Shown in pieces: positions 40,514-50,230 of a stretch of DNA of 64,000 nt. Location of the stretch: positions 32,709-96,708 of the forward strand of contig ONHQ01000005.1 of assembly GCA_900317685.1 (NCBI GenBank), read 5' to 3'. A model generated the notes under the pieces. It had not been told where the DNA came from. It did no database searches and saw only the letters and a program-made list of their open reading frames with translations. The DNA is from an uncultured Prevotella sp. Lineage in GTDB: Bacteria; Bacteroidota; Bacteroidia; Bacteroidales; Bacteroidaceae. The position numbers and the translations under genes were made by a program. Each line of letters opens with the position of its first letter. Position 1 is the stretch's first letter.

Positions 40514-43500
40514 ATGAAAAAGATCAGAGTGCTTTGGTGCATCATGTGGAGTTTGCTTGCTGCCACAGCTTATGCTCAAGGCCCGTCGTTAACAAAGAAG
40601 CAAGTCCTGTCGTCGACGCTTCTTCAAAACAAGTCTGTCTCAGGAACATCGGCCGATGTGACGACGGCAACATCAGCGGTTCCGAAGTCCAATATCTTTA
40701 CGTTGGAAGTGAAGGCCAAAGTGAAGGCTGCTACCGGAAGAGGACTGGATATTGAGGCCAGCAATGAGAACGGTATGGGATTCAGAACGTCACTGAGTGC
40801 TAATACTCTCTTTTGGAGCAATCCGCTAACATCGCTGCAATCCCTGACGAGCAGTGACAATGCACAGAGTCAAACCATCCGTTGGGCCGCTGACGGAAAG
40901 CAGGTACACATCTATCAGAATGGCTGCTATGTTGCCAGTAGGGACCTGACAGAGGTAAAAGCTATTGCCGAAGGGAAAGAGGTAAGTCCCTACACCTATG
41001 GCACGGAGAATCTCATTTCTTCTGCAATACCCTCGGCATGGGAAACGAAACCGGCACCAAAGACTGTGGGATGGAACATTGTCAGGAATAAAGCGGTGCT
41101 GACCGATTCTTGGCCTAACTCACGTTTCGAGAAAAACTTTAATGGCATGAAGAATGCTGACGGCTCTCCATATGTAGGCAGCTTCTTTTTCTTCAGATGG
41201 GATAATAACTCATGTAGTCATGACTATTACACTTATCCCGTAACATTGGAGGGCGGTACAACCTACTCTTTCCAAATGAACTATGCCTATTGGAGCAACT
41301 ACAATGGCAGCAACTCTGCCAACATCAACGTCAAAGGCATTCAAGTAGGCATCACGCAAAGTGAGACTGTCGACAACATCATCAGTTCGAAAACTTTCAA
41401 ATGCCAAATGACGCAGCAGTGGGAAACGGGTAATTTCACATTCACGGCAGAGAAAAGCGGCACTTATTTCCTGACCTTCTGTGGGGGCTGGGGCATGTAT
41501 GCGATTGCCAATTTGAAGGTGATGACCGTCAAGGCTACGCCCCGTATTCTCATCGGGAATAATGAGCCTGGCAGTGAAATGGATGCGGAGATTGAGCAGG
41601 TTACTTTTGATGACTCTGGCGCATATGCCCCGGAAGAAGGAACTACAGCCCCCTCCAACGTGACACTCAATGATGCCGGAAAAGTAAGTCTCGAAGCATG
41701 CCTCAATACTAACCTCACGGTCAGTGGAAAAACGGACTTGACAATCACACGTGCTTGGCAACCTCTCTACAACAGCAAGGTTAACTTGCAAGGCAATAAT
41801 GCATGGCTGATGCTGACAGGAGTGAAGCCAAGTGAAGTGGAAACTGTCTGTAAAGATATGATATTGATCAACGGACTACCTCTGAAACACAGTTTTGATA
41901 CACCCGAGGGTAACAATGCACGCATTGCTATCTATGGTTCCGGTTCGGTTATCATCCCTGGAGGTGAGGACGATGCAAAGAAGGCGGTCGTGCTCTATGA
42001 CGAGGAGAACTGCAAAGGCAACAACCTGGAATTGGCTGCTGACAAGATCTACAATCAGTTGGGAGACTGGGATAACAAGACGAGATCATTTACCTTGCGC
42101 CGCGGTTTCATGGCAACCTTGGCCAACAATGCCGACGGCTCAGGATTCAGCCGTGTGTTTATTGCTGCCGACTCTGACATCGTGGTACCTATCCTGCCCG
42201 AAGGTATGGAGAAGTTTGTCAGTTACGTCCGTGTGTTAAAATGGCAGTGGACTTCCAAAAAAGGCAAAGCCGGTAATCCCGGAAATAACCAACTCAATGT
42301 CACAAACTTCTATAACTGGAATATAGACGGCAACTCTACCGATCCCGATGTGGAGTATGCTTCTATCCGACAGAACCTTTATTGGCCAAGCTTCCAGTCT
42401 ATTGTAGCAAAGCCAAGCGTCACCCATCTGCTTGGCTGCAATGAGCCCGACAGACCAGATCAGGCGAATGCTAAGGTCGATGACGTGGTTAGGCTGTGGC
42501 CTGACATGATGCGCACTGGTTACAGACTGGGGTCTCCTGCTCCATCATCGGTATGGCCGTGGATCGGCGAGTTTATGAACACATGTGACAGTCTGAACTA
42601 TCGTGTCGACTTCATGGCGGCTCATGTCTATGAGGCTATCGGCGGCAGCGGCATTGCCAGCCGTGTGAAGACGCTCTCTGACAAAGGCAAGGGAAGACCC
42701 GTTTGGATCACGGAGTGGAACAACGGTGCCAACTGGACAAACGAGTCTTGGCCGACAGATGAAGGAACAAGAGTGGACGTGGATGGAAATCCTATCCTTG
42801 ACGGTGAAGGAAAAGAACAAACGGTCAAGCGTCCGCTTTCTCCGGCAAACGCAGAAAAACAACGCGCTTTCATGGCTGAGACTCTCCCTGCAATGGACAA
42901 TATTGAGCTGTTGGAGCACTATTATGAATATGATTGGGTGCAGGATGCAAGAGCACTGGAACTCAACGGTAAACTGACTCCGGCAGGAAAAGTCTATGCT
43001 GAGCACCAGGCTGCAATAGGCTACAACTCTAAGCACGAGTATATACACAAATGGAAAATAGCTCCTCCTTTCCCCATGCTCTCTTTGGACGCTTCTCTTG
43101 ACACGCTGGTTCTGAGCTGGTATGACCACAATGGTGAGACGGGAAAGAAATATATCCTTGAGAGAAAGATGGACAATGAGACGGAATTCACGCCGTATAA
43201 AGAATTTGTTGCCGAAAAAGATTACTCCTTTGGCGGCACCGTATCTTTACGCCAGGCAATTCCCTGCGAGGAAAAAGTGACCTATCGCATCAAAGCACTG
43301 AGCTATAAAGACACAGAGTCGATCTACTCTCGTGAAGTCAACTTCAAGCGTGACGCTGCTCCTGTGGCACCAACACTTACAGGTGAGGCGATCTCGTCTC
43401 AGATCATTCGATTGAAGTGGGATAAGGTTGCCAATGCCCGTAGCTACCGTATCGAGCGGGCTGAGACCAAAGATGGTGAATACAAGGTTGTTGCCGATCA

Positions 43501-44665
43501 TTTGACTGAGACGTCCTTTACGGATAATGAACTGAAGCCAAACACTACATACTATTATAGAGCCTACTCTTTGAATACGAGCACATCGCATCCGGTTTCC
43601 GAGATCCTCACTGTTGCCACCAAGAAGCTCGCCATTCCAACAGCGATGACGGGTGTCCATGCCGCATCGGGGAATGGCTGCGCTACGCTCGTGTGGGATT
43701 TTGTTTACGATGCCCTCTATCGTATCCTGCGATCAGATAAGGAAAATGGTAAGTACAGCGTGGTGGCTGACGGCATTGACGTGACTCGATATACCGACCG
43801 ACAACTCAGCAATGGTGTCACCTATTATTATAAGGTGTTGCCCTACAATGCTGCTGGAGAGGGATCGGCAACGGACGTGATGGCCGTGACGCCTCAAGAG
43901 GGACAATATCTCCATTTGGCTTTTGATGAGACATCAGGCAATATTGCGATCGATGACTGGGGGGCGTGGGACGCTACGCTCAACAACAACGCACAGTGGA
44001 CCGAGGGACAGAAGACGGGTGCCGTAAGTATTCGTAAAACGGAAAAGGGTTATCTGCAGCTTCCTGTCGGTGTCGTTGAAACTTTGGAAAACTTCACTTT
44101 TGCCACGTGGATGAAAGTTGACGCCAATCACTGCCGCATCTTCGATTTTGGCAATGGCACTTCCACGTTCATGATGCTCAACCTTGGGACAAACTCTATT
44201 CGCTATAAGATCACCTGCAAGACCGGTACCTATGCGCTTGAGGTGCCTTACACAATCAATACAGACCGCTGGACGCACTTCGCCCTTGTACAGGACAATG
44301 CTGAGATCAGAATCTATGCTGATGGCGTACTGATCGGTGATGGCATGATGGAGAAAGTGGTTTACCCGAAAGATATGGGTGTGACAACAAGCAACTATAT
44401 TGGCCGCTCGCAGTGGCCCAATGATCCCTATTGCAATCATGTCTATGATGACTTCAGATTCTACGATAAGGCTTATGATAGCGAAAACGTCATGTCGCTC
44501 TATCAAGGCAAGACACTGACAAGTGTCAGAGCCGTCAATACCAGCAAGATGAACGACAACGCTGTCTATAACCTTAATGGACAGAAAGTGTCTGGAAACG
44601 GTTCTCTCAGAAATCTCCCTAAAGGTGTATATATCATCAACAACAGGAAAATTATTGTAAAGTAG
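40514..44665 (+). CDS. multidomain GH128-like endo-beta-1,3-glycanase with FnIII and LamG domains
   Basis: This 1383-residue secreted protein has a signal peptide through AYAQ. Beta-sandwich modules come first. A beta/gamma-crystallin-like domain lies at about 488-556 (VVLYDEENCKGNNLEL, then TRSFTLRRGF). The GH128-type core (about 570-845) has the acid/base in GCNEPDRPDQAN (Glu644) and the nucleophile in VWITEWNNG (Glu734). Two to three fibronectin-III domains follow (about 855-1130, with repeated VTYYYK and TTYYYRAY strands). A LamG-like lectin domain lies at about 1133-1335. The C-terminal tail has VYNLNGQKV and IINNRKIIVK. GH128 enzymes cut beta-1,3-glucans; here the substrate may be another beta-1,3-linked acidic glycan. 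It is transcribed divergently from the HTCS. Confidence 0.82.
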   Translation: MKKIRVLWCIMWSLLAATAYAQGPSLTKKQVLSSTLLQNKSVSGTSADVTTATSAVPKSNIFTLEVKAKVKAATGRGLDIEASNENGMGFRTSLSANTLFWSNPLTSLQSLTSSDNAQSQTIRWAADGKQVHIYQNGCYVASRDLTEVKAIAEGKEVSPYTYGTENLISSAIPSAWETKPAPKTVGWNIVRNKAVLTDSWPNSRFEKNFNGMKNADGSPYVGSFFFFRWDNNSCSHDYYTYPVTLEGGTTYSFQMNYAYWSNYNGSNSANINVKGIQVGITQSETVDNIISSKTFKCQMTQQWETGNFTFTAEKSGTYFLTFCGGWGMYAIANLKVMTVKATPRILIGNNEPGSEMDAEIEQVTFDDSGAYAPEEGTTAPSNVTLNDAGKVSLEACLNTNLTVSGKTDLTITRAWQPLYNSKVNLQGNNAWLMLTGVKPSEVETVCKDMILINGLPLKHSFDTPEGNNARIAIYGSGSVIIPGGEDDAKKAVVLYDEENCKGNNLELAADKIYNQLGDWDNKTRSFTLRRGFMATLANNADGSGFSRVFIAADSDIVVPILPEGMEKFVSYVRVLKWQWTSKKGKAGNPGNNQLNVTNFYNWNIDGNSTDPDVEYASIRQNLYWPSFQSIVAKPSVTHLLGCNEPDRPDQANAKVDDVVRLWPDMMRTGYRLGSPAPSSVWPWIGEFMNTCDSLNYRVDFMAAHVYEAIGGSGIASRVKTLSDKGKGRPVWITEWNNGANWTNESWPTDEGTRVDVDGNPILDGEGKEQTVKRPLSPANAEKQRAFMAETLPAMDNIELLEHYYEYDWVQDARALELNGKLTPAGKVYAEHQAAIGYNSKHEYIHKWKIAPPFPMLSLDASLDTLVLSWYDHNGETGKKYILERKMDNETEFTPYKEFVAEKDYSFGGTVSLRQAIPCEEKVTYRIKALSYKDTESIYSREVNFKRDAAPVAPTLTGEAISSQIIRLKWDKVANARSYRIERAETKDGEYKVVADHLTETSFTDNELKPNTTYYYRAYSLNTSTSHPVSEILTVATKKLAIPTAMTGVHAASGNGCATLVWDFVYDALYRILRSDKENGKYSVVADGIDVTRYTDRQLSNGVTYYYKVLPYNAAGEGSATDVMAVTPQEGQYLHLAFDETSGNIAIDDWGAWDATLNNNAQWTEGQKTGAVSIRKTEKGYLQLPVGVVETLENFTFATWMKVDANHCRIFDFGNGTSTFMMLNLGTNSIRYKITCKTGTYALEVPYTINTDRWTHFALVQDNAEIRIYADGVLIGDGMMEKVVYPKDMGVTTSNYIGRSQWPNDPYCNHVYDDFRFYDKAYDSENVMSLYQGKTLTSVRAVNTSKMNDNAVYNLNGQKVSGNGSLRNLPKGVYIINNRKIIVK

Positions 44666-44702
44666 TGAGACTATAATACCTAATCGCTCGTTGCCTGGGG
44701 CT

Positions 44703-44746
44703 AAATCATAATCTGTGCACATGGAAATCATACTCTGTGTACATGA
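44703..44746 (+). promoter_or_regulatory. 22-bp direct repeat, candidate HTCS operator for susC
   Basis: Two adjacent units, 44703-44724 and 44725-44746, share AAATCATA, TCTGTG and ACATG (19 of 22 identical). They end 17 bases before the -7 box at 44764-44771. This is the placement expected for an AraC-type activator such as the HTCS output domain. Confidence 0.6.
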
Positions 44747-44763
44747 TTTAACAAGCATTTCAC

Positions 44764-44771
44764 TAATTTTG
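44764..44771 (+). promoter_or_regulatory. -7 box of the susC operon
   Basis: TAATTTTG matches TAnnTTTG, 41 bases before the susC ATG. It lies inside a wider inverted repeat GCCTGGGGC / GCCCCAGGT that brackets the operator region. Confidence 0.6.
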
Positions 44772-44812
44772 CCCCAGGTAACCATAACTAAAAATATTAA
44801 ATCGAAACCTAA

Positions 44813-47800
44813 ATGAGAAATGCTTATCTCACAAACAACCATGGGAAGTGGATCTTCTGCATGGCATTGGCAACAGCCGCTATAGCAGGCTTGCCACAAA
44901 AAGCTATGGCCGTGCCTTCGACGAATATGGTACAACAGGCCAATATCGTCAATGGGCAGGTAGTGGACAGTAATGGCGAACCGATCATCGGCGCTACCGT
45001 TCAGGTCAAAGGTAGCAAGACGGGCAGTGTCACAGACCTGGATGGAAACTTCAGTCTTAATGCACGTCCGGGCGAAACGATCATCGTTTCCTATATCGGT
45101 TTTAAGACCAAAGAGACTAAAGCCGGAAATGGGCCTCTCAGTATTAAACTGGAAGAGGATAACAAAACGCTCAACGAGGTCGTGGTCGTCGGATATGGTA
45201 CGATGCGCAAGAAAGACCTGACAGGATCGGTGGTACAGATTGACCCGGGGAAAATTGCAGATCAGAACCCTAACAACGTTCAGGACATCTTGCGTGGAAC
45301 ACCTGGTCTGCAGATCGGTTTTGACACCTCAGCTAAAGGTGGCGGCTCCATTCAGCTCCGTGGTCAGAACTCTCTCTACACTGCTGCATCCCACAACTCA
45401 CCGTTGATCATCCTTGATGGCATGCAGTTTGCAGGAGAACTCTCAGAGATCAATCCTGATGATATCGCACAAATCGATGTGTTGAAGGATGCTTCTTCAG
45501 CAGCTATCTATGGTGCGAAAGCAGCAAGTGGTGTCATCATCATCACCACTAAGAAAGGTAAAATCGGTAAGCCGGTCATCAACGTCAGCGCGAATGTGGC
45601 TGCCAACACTAAGGCTCAATACCGCAATGTCTTCAGTCCTTCAGAGTATATGAAGTATCGTGAGGATTGGTTCAAGGCGCAAACATATGGCTACGATGCC
45701 GATGGCAAATGGGGATACTATGGTGTGAAGAGCAAGATACCTGCCGGATATTACGACAACTATAACAATCTCGCTCAATACGGACTCACGCAAGAGCAGT
45801 GGGCAACAATGGGCGCTAAGACCCTTCAGGACGGAGAGACAATGAAGAGCTTGTATGCCCGTCGTATGGGACTTGACGCCGATGCTGCTCTGATCATGCA
45901 GAATTATCTCAATGACCGCACGTATAACTGGGAAGATGCTGTCTATCGCACAGGTTTCAACCAGGATTATGATGCCAGTATCTCTGGAGCCACAGAGAAG
46001 GCGAACTATTACCTTAGCTTCGGCTACTTGAAGAATCAAGGTGCCTTTCAAGGCGATGACTATCATGCTTACCGCGCTAACATGAAAATCAATGCCGACA
46101 TTATGCCTTGGCTGAATATGGGCGTCAACGTCAACTTCCAGGATCGTTCCGATGTATCGTCGCCAGTGCCATTAGGCGGCAATTATTGGGACAATAACCA
46201 GTTGCGTGAATCGCCTTTTGAGCTTCGCTATGACGACAATGGCAATGAACTGCAATATCCACGTAATGGCAACCCTACCAACGGTGGATATAACTATCAC
46301 TTCGATCAGCAGTATATCAACCTTGAAAAAGGCTATACCGTGTTGAACACTATCTTCAACGCTACAGTTAAACTGCCCGAAGGATTTACTTATCAATTCA
46401 ACATCGCGCCACGCTTCCAGTGGTTCTATGACCGCTACTTCATGTCGGCAGAACTGCCTGACTCGAAACCAACTGATCGAGGTGCTAACCGTGGCTGGTC
46501 AAAGACCTTCAATTGGAACCTGAACAACACCCTGACTTGGGACCGCACGTTCGCTAAGCTTCACCATGTCACTGTGACGCTTGTACAAGAAGCAGAAAAG
46601 AACCAATACTGGAGTGACAATATCCATGCCCGAAACATCACGCCTACTGACGTGCTGGGCTTCCACTACACATCGGGTGCCAACAAAGAGCAAAGCTCGT
46701 TCTCTACGTCTGATGGCCGCTATACTGCCGCTGCTTATCTGGGCCGTCTGTTCTATGGCTATAAAGACCGCTATATGGTTACCGGAACATTCCGTCGTGA
46801 CGGTTACTCTGCATTCGGTATGAACAATCCTTGGGCAAACTTCTGGTCAGTCGGTGGCAGCTGGGTGTTCTCTGAAGAGTCATTCATGAAAATGCCTTGG
46901 CTCGACTATGGCAAACTGCGCGTAAGCTATGGTACCAATGGTAACCGTTCGCTCTCTGATACGTATCTGGCATACTCTAACTTGAGCAATGGCGGACTCT
47001 ATGCTTATTATAAGTATGGATCTACGGACCAGACAACAGTCCAAAGTCTGAGCATTGGACGACTGGCTAATCCTAACCTCCAGTGGGAGAAGACGACATC
47101 GTGGAACGTGGGTCTCGACTTCGCTGTGCTGGGACAGCGTATCACAGGAAGTGTCGAGTGGTACTACAAGCGTACACATGACATGATCATGGCACAACGA
47201 CTTCCTAACTTCACTGGCTTTGGCAGCATTACCACCAATCTTGGTGAGGTGACAAACTCTGGTATTGAGGTGACCATCAATTCCCGCAACATCGTCACAC
47301 CAAACTTTACGTGGAACACAAGTGCCGGCTTCTCTTACAACAAGAACCGCATCAAGCACCTCTACTATGAATATGATGAGAATGGCAAGGAAATTGATGA
47401 TACCAGCAATGGTTGGTTCATTGGTAAGCCGATCGGCGAGATCTGGTATTGGAAGACCGATGGCATCTGGCAGGCCAACGAAGCCGATGAAGCCGCAAAA
47501 GTGAACCAGAAACCTGGTGACCCGAAAGTCGTGAATGTCTATACAGAGGACGACAAGGTGGCCGCCGATGGCACACGTACTCCTGTCTACAACGACAAGG
47601 ACCGCTGCTACTTGGGTACTACCAATCCACCTATTTACTGGACATTGCGCAATGACTTCACGTTCTTGAAGAACTTCACGTTCTCATTCTCTATGTACTC
47701 TTACATGGGTCACAAGAGTCTTGCTAACTATTGGTTGAACGGCGACAACTCTGGCTCCATGTTCACCAACACTTGCAATACCTATAAGAAAGAGTACTGG

Positions 47801-48085
47801 ACACCCGAGAATCCGACCAACAAGTATGGCCGCCTGAATGCAGTAGGTCCAAGTGGAGTAACGGGCATTAGCAAGCTCTACAACCGCAACTTTGTCCGTG
47901 TTGACAACATCACTCTTGGCTATACACTTCCAAAAGAGCTGACGCAGAAGGTAGGTCTGGAACGTGTCCACTTCTCCGCTGCCATCCACAATGCGTTCAC
48001 CATCGACAGTTGGGAGTATGGAGATCCGGAGACAGGAGGCTTCTCCAACCGCCAATTCATCTTCGGAGTTAACGTCACTATGTAA
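44813..48085 (+). CDS. SusC/RagA-family TonB-dependent transporter (third SusCD pair)
   Basis: This 1090-residue outer-membrane transporter has a long signal peptide (through QKAMAV). The carboxypeptidase-regulatory-like domain is at about 45-125 (VNGQVVDSNGEPIIGATVQV). The TonB-interaction segment is LNEVVVVGYGTMRKKDLTG, and the plug has GTPGLQIGFDTS and the SusC hallmark SSAAIYGAKAASGVIIITTKKG. The barrel runs to the C terminus (FIFGVNVTM). It imports oligosaccharides with the SusD encoded 22 bases downstream. It opens the uronate-type operon behind a direct-repeat operator. Confidence 0.96.
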   Translation: MRNAYLTNNHGKWIFCMALATAAIAGLPQKAMAVPSTNMVQQANIVNGQVVDSNGEPIIGATVQVKGSKTGSVTDLDGNFSLNARPGETIIVSYIGFKTKETKAGNGPLSIKLEEDNKTLNEVVVVGYGTMRKKDLTGSVVQIDPGKIADQNPNNVQDILRGTPGLQIGFDTSAKGGGSIQLRGQNSLYTAASHNSPLIILDGMQFAGELSEINPDDIAQIDVLKDASSAAIYGAKAASGVIIITTKKGKIGKPVINVSANVAANTKAQYRNVFSPSEYMKYREDWFKAQTYGYDADGKWGYYGVKSKIPAGYYDNYNNLAQYGLTQEQWATMGAKTLQDGETMKSLYARRMGLDADAALIMQNYLNDRTYNWEDAVYRTGFNQDYDASISGATEKANYYLSFGYLKNQGAFQGDDYHAYRANMKINADIMPWLNMGVNVNFQDRSDVSSPVPLGGNYWDNNQLRESPFELRYDDNGNELQYPRNGNPTNGGYNYHFDQQYINLEKGYTVLNTIFNATVKLPEGFTYQFNIAPRFQWFYDRYFMSAELPDSKPTDRGANRGWSKTFNWNLNNTLTWDRTFAKLHHVTVTLVQEAEKNQYWSDNIHARNITPTDVLGFHYTSGANKEQSSFSTSDGRYTAAAYLGRLFYGYKDRYMVTGTFRRDGYSAFGMNNPWANFWSVGGSWVFSEESFMKMPWLDYGKLRVSYGTNGNRSLSDTYLAYSNLSNGGLYAYYKYGSTDQTTVQSLSIGRLANPNLQWEKTTSWNVGLDFAVLGQRITGSVEWYYKRTHDMIMAQRLPNFTGFGSITTNLGEVTNSGIEVTINSRNIVTPNFTWNTSAGFSYNKNRIKHLYYEYDENGKEIDDTSNGWFIGKPIGEIWYWKTDGIWQANEADEAAKVNQKPGDPKVVNVYTEDDKVAADGTRTPVYNDKDRCYLGTTNPPIYWTLRNDFTFLKNFTFSFSMYSYMGHKSLANYWLNGDNSGSMFTNTCNTYKKEYWTPENPTNKYGRLNAVGPSGVTGISKLYNRNFVRVDNITLGYTLPKELTQKVGLERVHFSAAIHNAFTIDSWEYGDPETGGFSNRQFIFGVNVTM

Positions 48086-48107
48086 TCATATCTAAAAAAC
48101 AAGTATT

Positions 48108-50120
48108 ATGTCTATTCATAAGAATCATATATTCAAAGGAGCTTTAATGCTCATGGCCGCAGGCACGTTGGCTTCGTGCAGTGACTCTTTCCTTGAGGAG
48201 AGACCACTATCTTTCTACGAGCCTGGCACCACTTACACCACAGAGGCTGGTTTGCAGTCGGCTCTGGCTCAGTGTGACAAACAGTTAAAGACCTATCGTA
48301 TTGACGGAAACTGGAACAACGTCGGTATCTTTACCAACTACCTTATGTCGGATGTCGGCATGTATGCCAAGACCGATATGGGCGGTGGCTTCCAGGACAA
48401 CTTTGATGCGAAGCTCACTCCCACATCCGGTATGGCTGGCGGTGGTGACGCCAACTATATGCAGCGCTTCTGGGATCAAGGATATCAGATGGTGAAGTAT
48501 GCTAACTCTATCCTCTCCTATGTTGACAAAGTCAACGGACTGAGCGATGAAATACGTGACGCTTACAAGGGGCGTGCCTACTTCCATCGTGCTTATGCTT
48601 ACTACAATCTCTGCTTGCAGTTTGGTGATATACCTTTGGTGACAAAGTTGCTGGAGGTTCCCAAGCGTGACTATAAGTCAACGAGCAAGGAAGCTGTCTT
48701 CCAGATGCTTGTACACGACCTGGAGTTTGCTGTCGAGCATGTGCCTTCTCAAAGCAAGATGAGTCTCGTGGGGCAGGTCAACCAGGAGGCTTGCATGCAG
48801 TTGCTTATCAAGTGCTATCTTGTCGTGGGTGAGTATGCAAAAGCAGAGGCAATGGCTACAGACCTCATCAATAACCATGGTCTGAAGCTGATGACCGAGC
48901 CCTTCGGCGTGTGGCAGCCTTCTGGCAATGAGAAAACTTGGAAGGTAACACGCAATGTTGTTTGGGATCTGCACAGAACACCCAACATCGCCAATCCTGC
49001 CAACAAAGAGACAATCATGTTGATCTCTAACTCCAACGACCAAGACTTTGCTACTTACAATGTGATGCGTGCTTGTTTTGCACACTGGAGCAATAGTGTC
49101 ATTCGTGATCCTCATGGCATGGCTACTCCTGGCAACAATATCGCCCGAAACAACAAGAATTATAACGATACACTTGATTGGGTGCGTGTGGCAGGACGAG
49201 GCATTGCCGTGAACCGTACAAGTTATTTCTATAACAAGACCATCTGGAGTTATGACGGAGAGACTGACTGGCAAGATCTTCGCCACAACAGAAAGGTAGG
49301 AAACTGGATGGAAATGGAAGACTTTAAGTACAATAACCCTAAATCTTCGTGCTATGGCCAGCATTATCAGCTCTATGCCGATAAGGATTATGTCAACAGC
49401 GAGGGTAAGACTTTGGTACACAAGGGCGATATTCTGTGCTCAGACACCATTCGCTCTTGGTACCCGACACCTCTTTATCAGTGCTATATTCTCGACACGC
49501 CTAACGAAAACAATAAAGGTGCCAATCAGTTTCAAGGCGCTTCCGGAAAGGGAGCAAACGGCGATATGTATCTCTTCCGCCTTGCAGAAACCTATCTGCT
49601 TCGTGCCGAAGCACGTTTCTATCAGGGCAATACTGCAGGCGCAGCAGAAGACGTGAATGCCATCCGCCGTCGTGCCAACGCTAAGAAGATGTTCAAAACC
49701 GTGACGATCGGCGATATCATGGCTGAGCGAGCACGTGAACTCTATCTTGAGGAATTCCGTCAAGCCGAGATGGTGCGCGTAAGCTGGTGCCTGGCTCGTA
49801 GTGGACAACCTGATGAGTGGGGCAATACATACGATTTGAAAACATGGGACAAGCAAGAAGGCACTGATCTAAATGGCGGTAGCTATTGGTATCGTCGCTG
49901 TACAGTATACAACGTGTTCAACCATGATTATGGCAAGGGCCAGCAAGGCAACCAGACCTTTGAATACAAGATCAACAAGCATAATCTTTTCTGGCCCATA
50001 CCTAACAGCGCCATCACAGCTAACAATAAAGGGCAGCTACGTCAGAACTTCGGTTATGACGGCTATGACGAAAACGTGAAAGAATGGACTAACTACGAGG
50101 ACGCGATTGCTGACGAGTAA
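48108..50120 (+). CDS. SusD/RagB-family glycan-binding lipoprotein (third SusCD pair)
   Basis: This 670-residue protein is longer than the common 500-600 residue SusD. It has lipobox LASC (Cys23) followed by SDSFLEERPLSFYEPGTTYT. Typical segments are AYKGRAYFHRAYAYYNLCLQFGDIPL, the TPR-like MQLLIKCYLVVGEYAKAEAMATDLI, and the C-terminal FRLAETYLLRAEARFYQ and RARELYLEEFRQAEMVRVSW. It pairs with the SusC just upstream. A terminator-like structure and a new promoter follow, so the catabolic genes can be expressed separately. Confidence 0.94.
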   Translation: MSIHKNHIFKGALMLMAAGTLASCSDSFLEERPLSFYEPGTTYTTEAGLQSALAQCDKQLKTYRIDGNWNNVGIFTNYLMSDVGMYAKTDMGGGFQDNFDAKLTPTSGMAGGGDANYMQRFWDQGYQMVKYANSILSYVDKVNGLSDEIRDAYKGRAYFHRAYAYYNLCLQFGDIPLVTKLLEVPKRDYKSTSKEAVFQMLVHDLEFAVEHVPSQSKMSLVGQVNQEACMQLLIKCYLVVGEYAKAEAMATDLINNHGLKLMTEPFGVWQPSGNEKTWKVTRNVVWDLHRTPNIANPANKETIMLISNSNDQDFATYNVMRACFAHWSNSVIRDPHGMATPGNNIARNNKNYNDTLDWVRVAGRGIAVNRTSYFYNKTIWSYDGETDWQDLRHNRKVGNWMEMEDFKYNNPKSSCYGQHYQLYADKDYVNSEGKTLVHKGDILCSDTIRSWYPTPLYQCYILDTPNENNKGANQFQGASGKGANGDMYLFRLAETYLLRAEARFYQGNTAGAAEDVNAIRRRANAKKMFKTVTIGDIMAERARELYLEEFRQAEMVRVSWCLARSGQPDEWGNTYDLKTWDKQEGTDLNGGSYWYRRCTVYNVFNHDYGKGQQGNQTFEYKINKHNLFWPIPNSAITANNKGQLRQNFGYDGYDENVKEWTNYEDAIADE

Positions 50121-50132
50121 AGCATTTTGGAG

Positions 50133-50206
50133 GATAGCCGGAACGCGGAAATAATGATTATTGCACTAAAAAAGTCATTTTTTCGCCGTCCGGCTATCTT
50201 TTTTTG
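50133..50206 (+). terminator. long-loop terminator between susD and GH154
   Basis: GATAGCCGGA (50133-50142) pairs with TCCGGCTATC (50189-50198) over a 46-base loop, followed by seven T. Confidence 0.65.
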
Positions 50207-50208
50207 TC

Positions 50209-50216
50209 TATCTTTG
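50209..50216 (+). promoter_or_regulatory. -7 box in front of the GH154 gene
   Basis: TATCTTTG matches TAnnTTTG, only 14 bases before the ATG at 50231. It implies a leader of about ten bases. Confidence 0.55.
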
Positions 50217-50230
50217 CAAAAACAAACATT

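Noticed and set aside
43807-43840. TATTATTATAAGGTGTTG, similar to the dispersed motif
   Set aside because: It encodes the normal FnIII strand TYYYKVLPY and lacks the TATATAATAA half, so it is explained by coding sequence.
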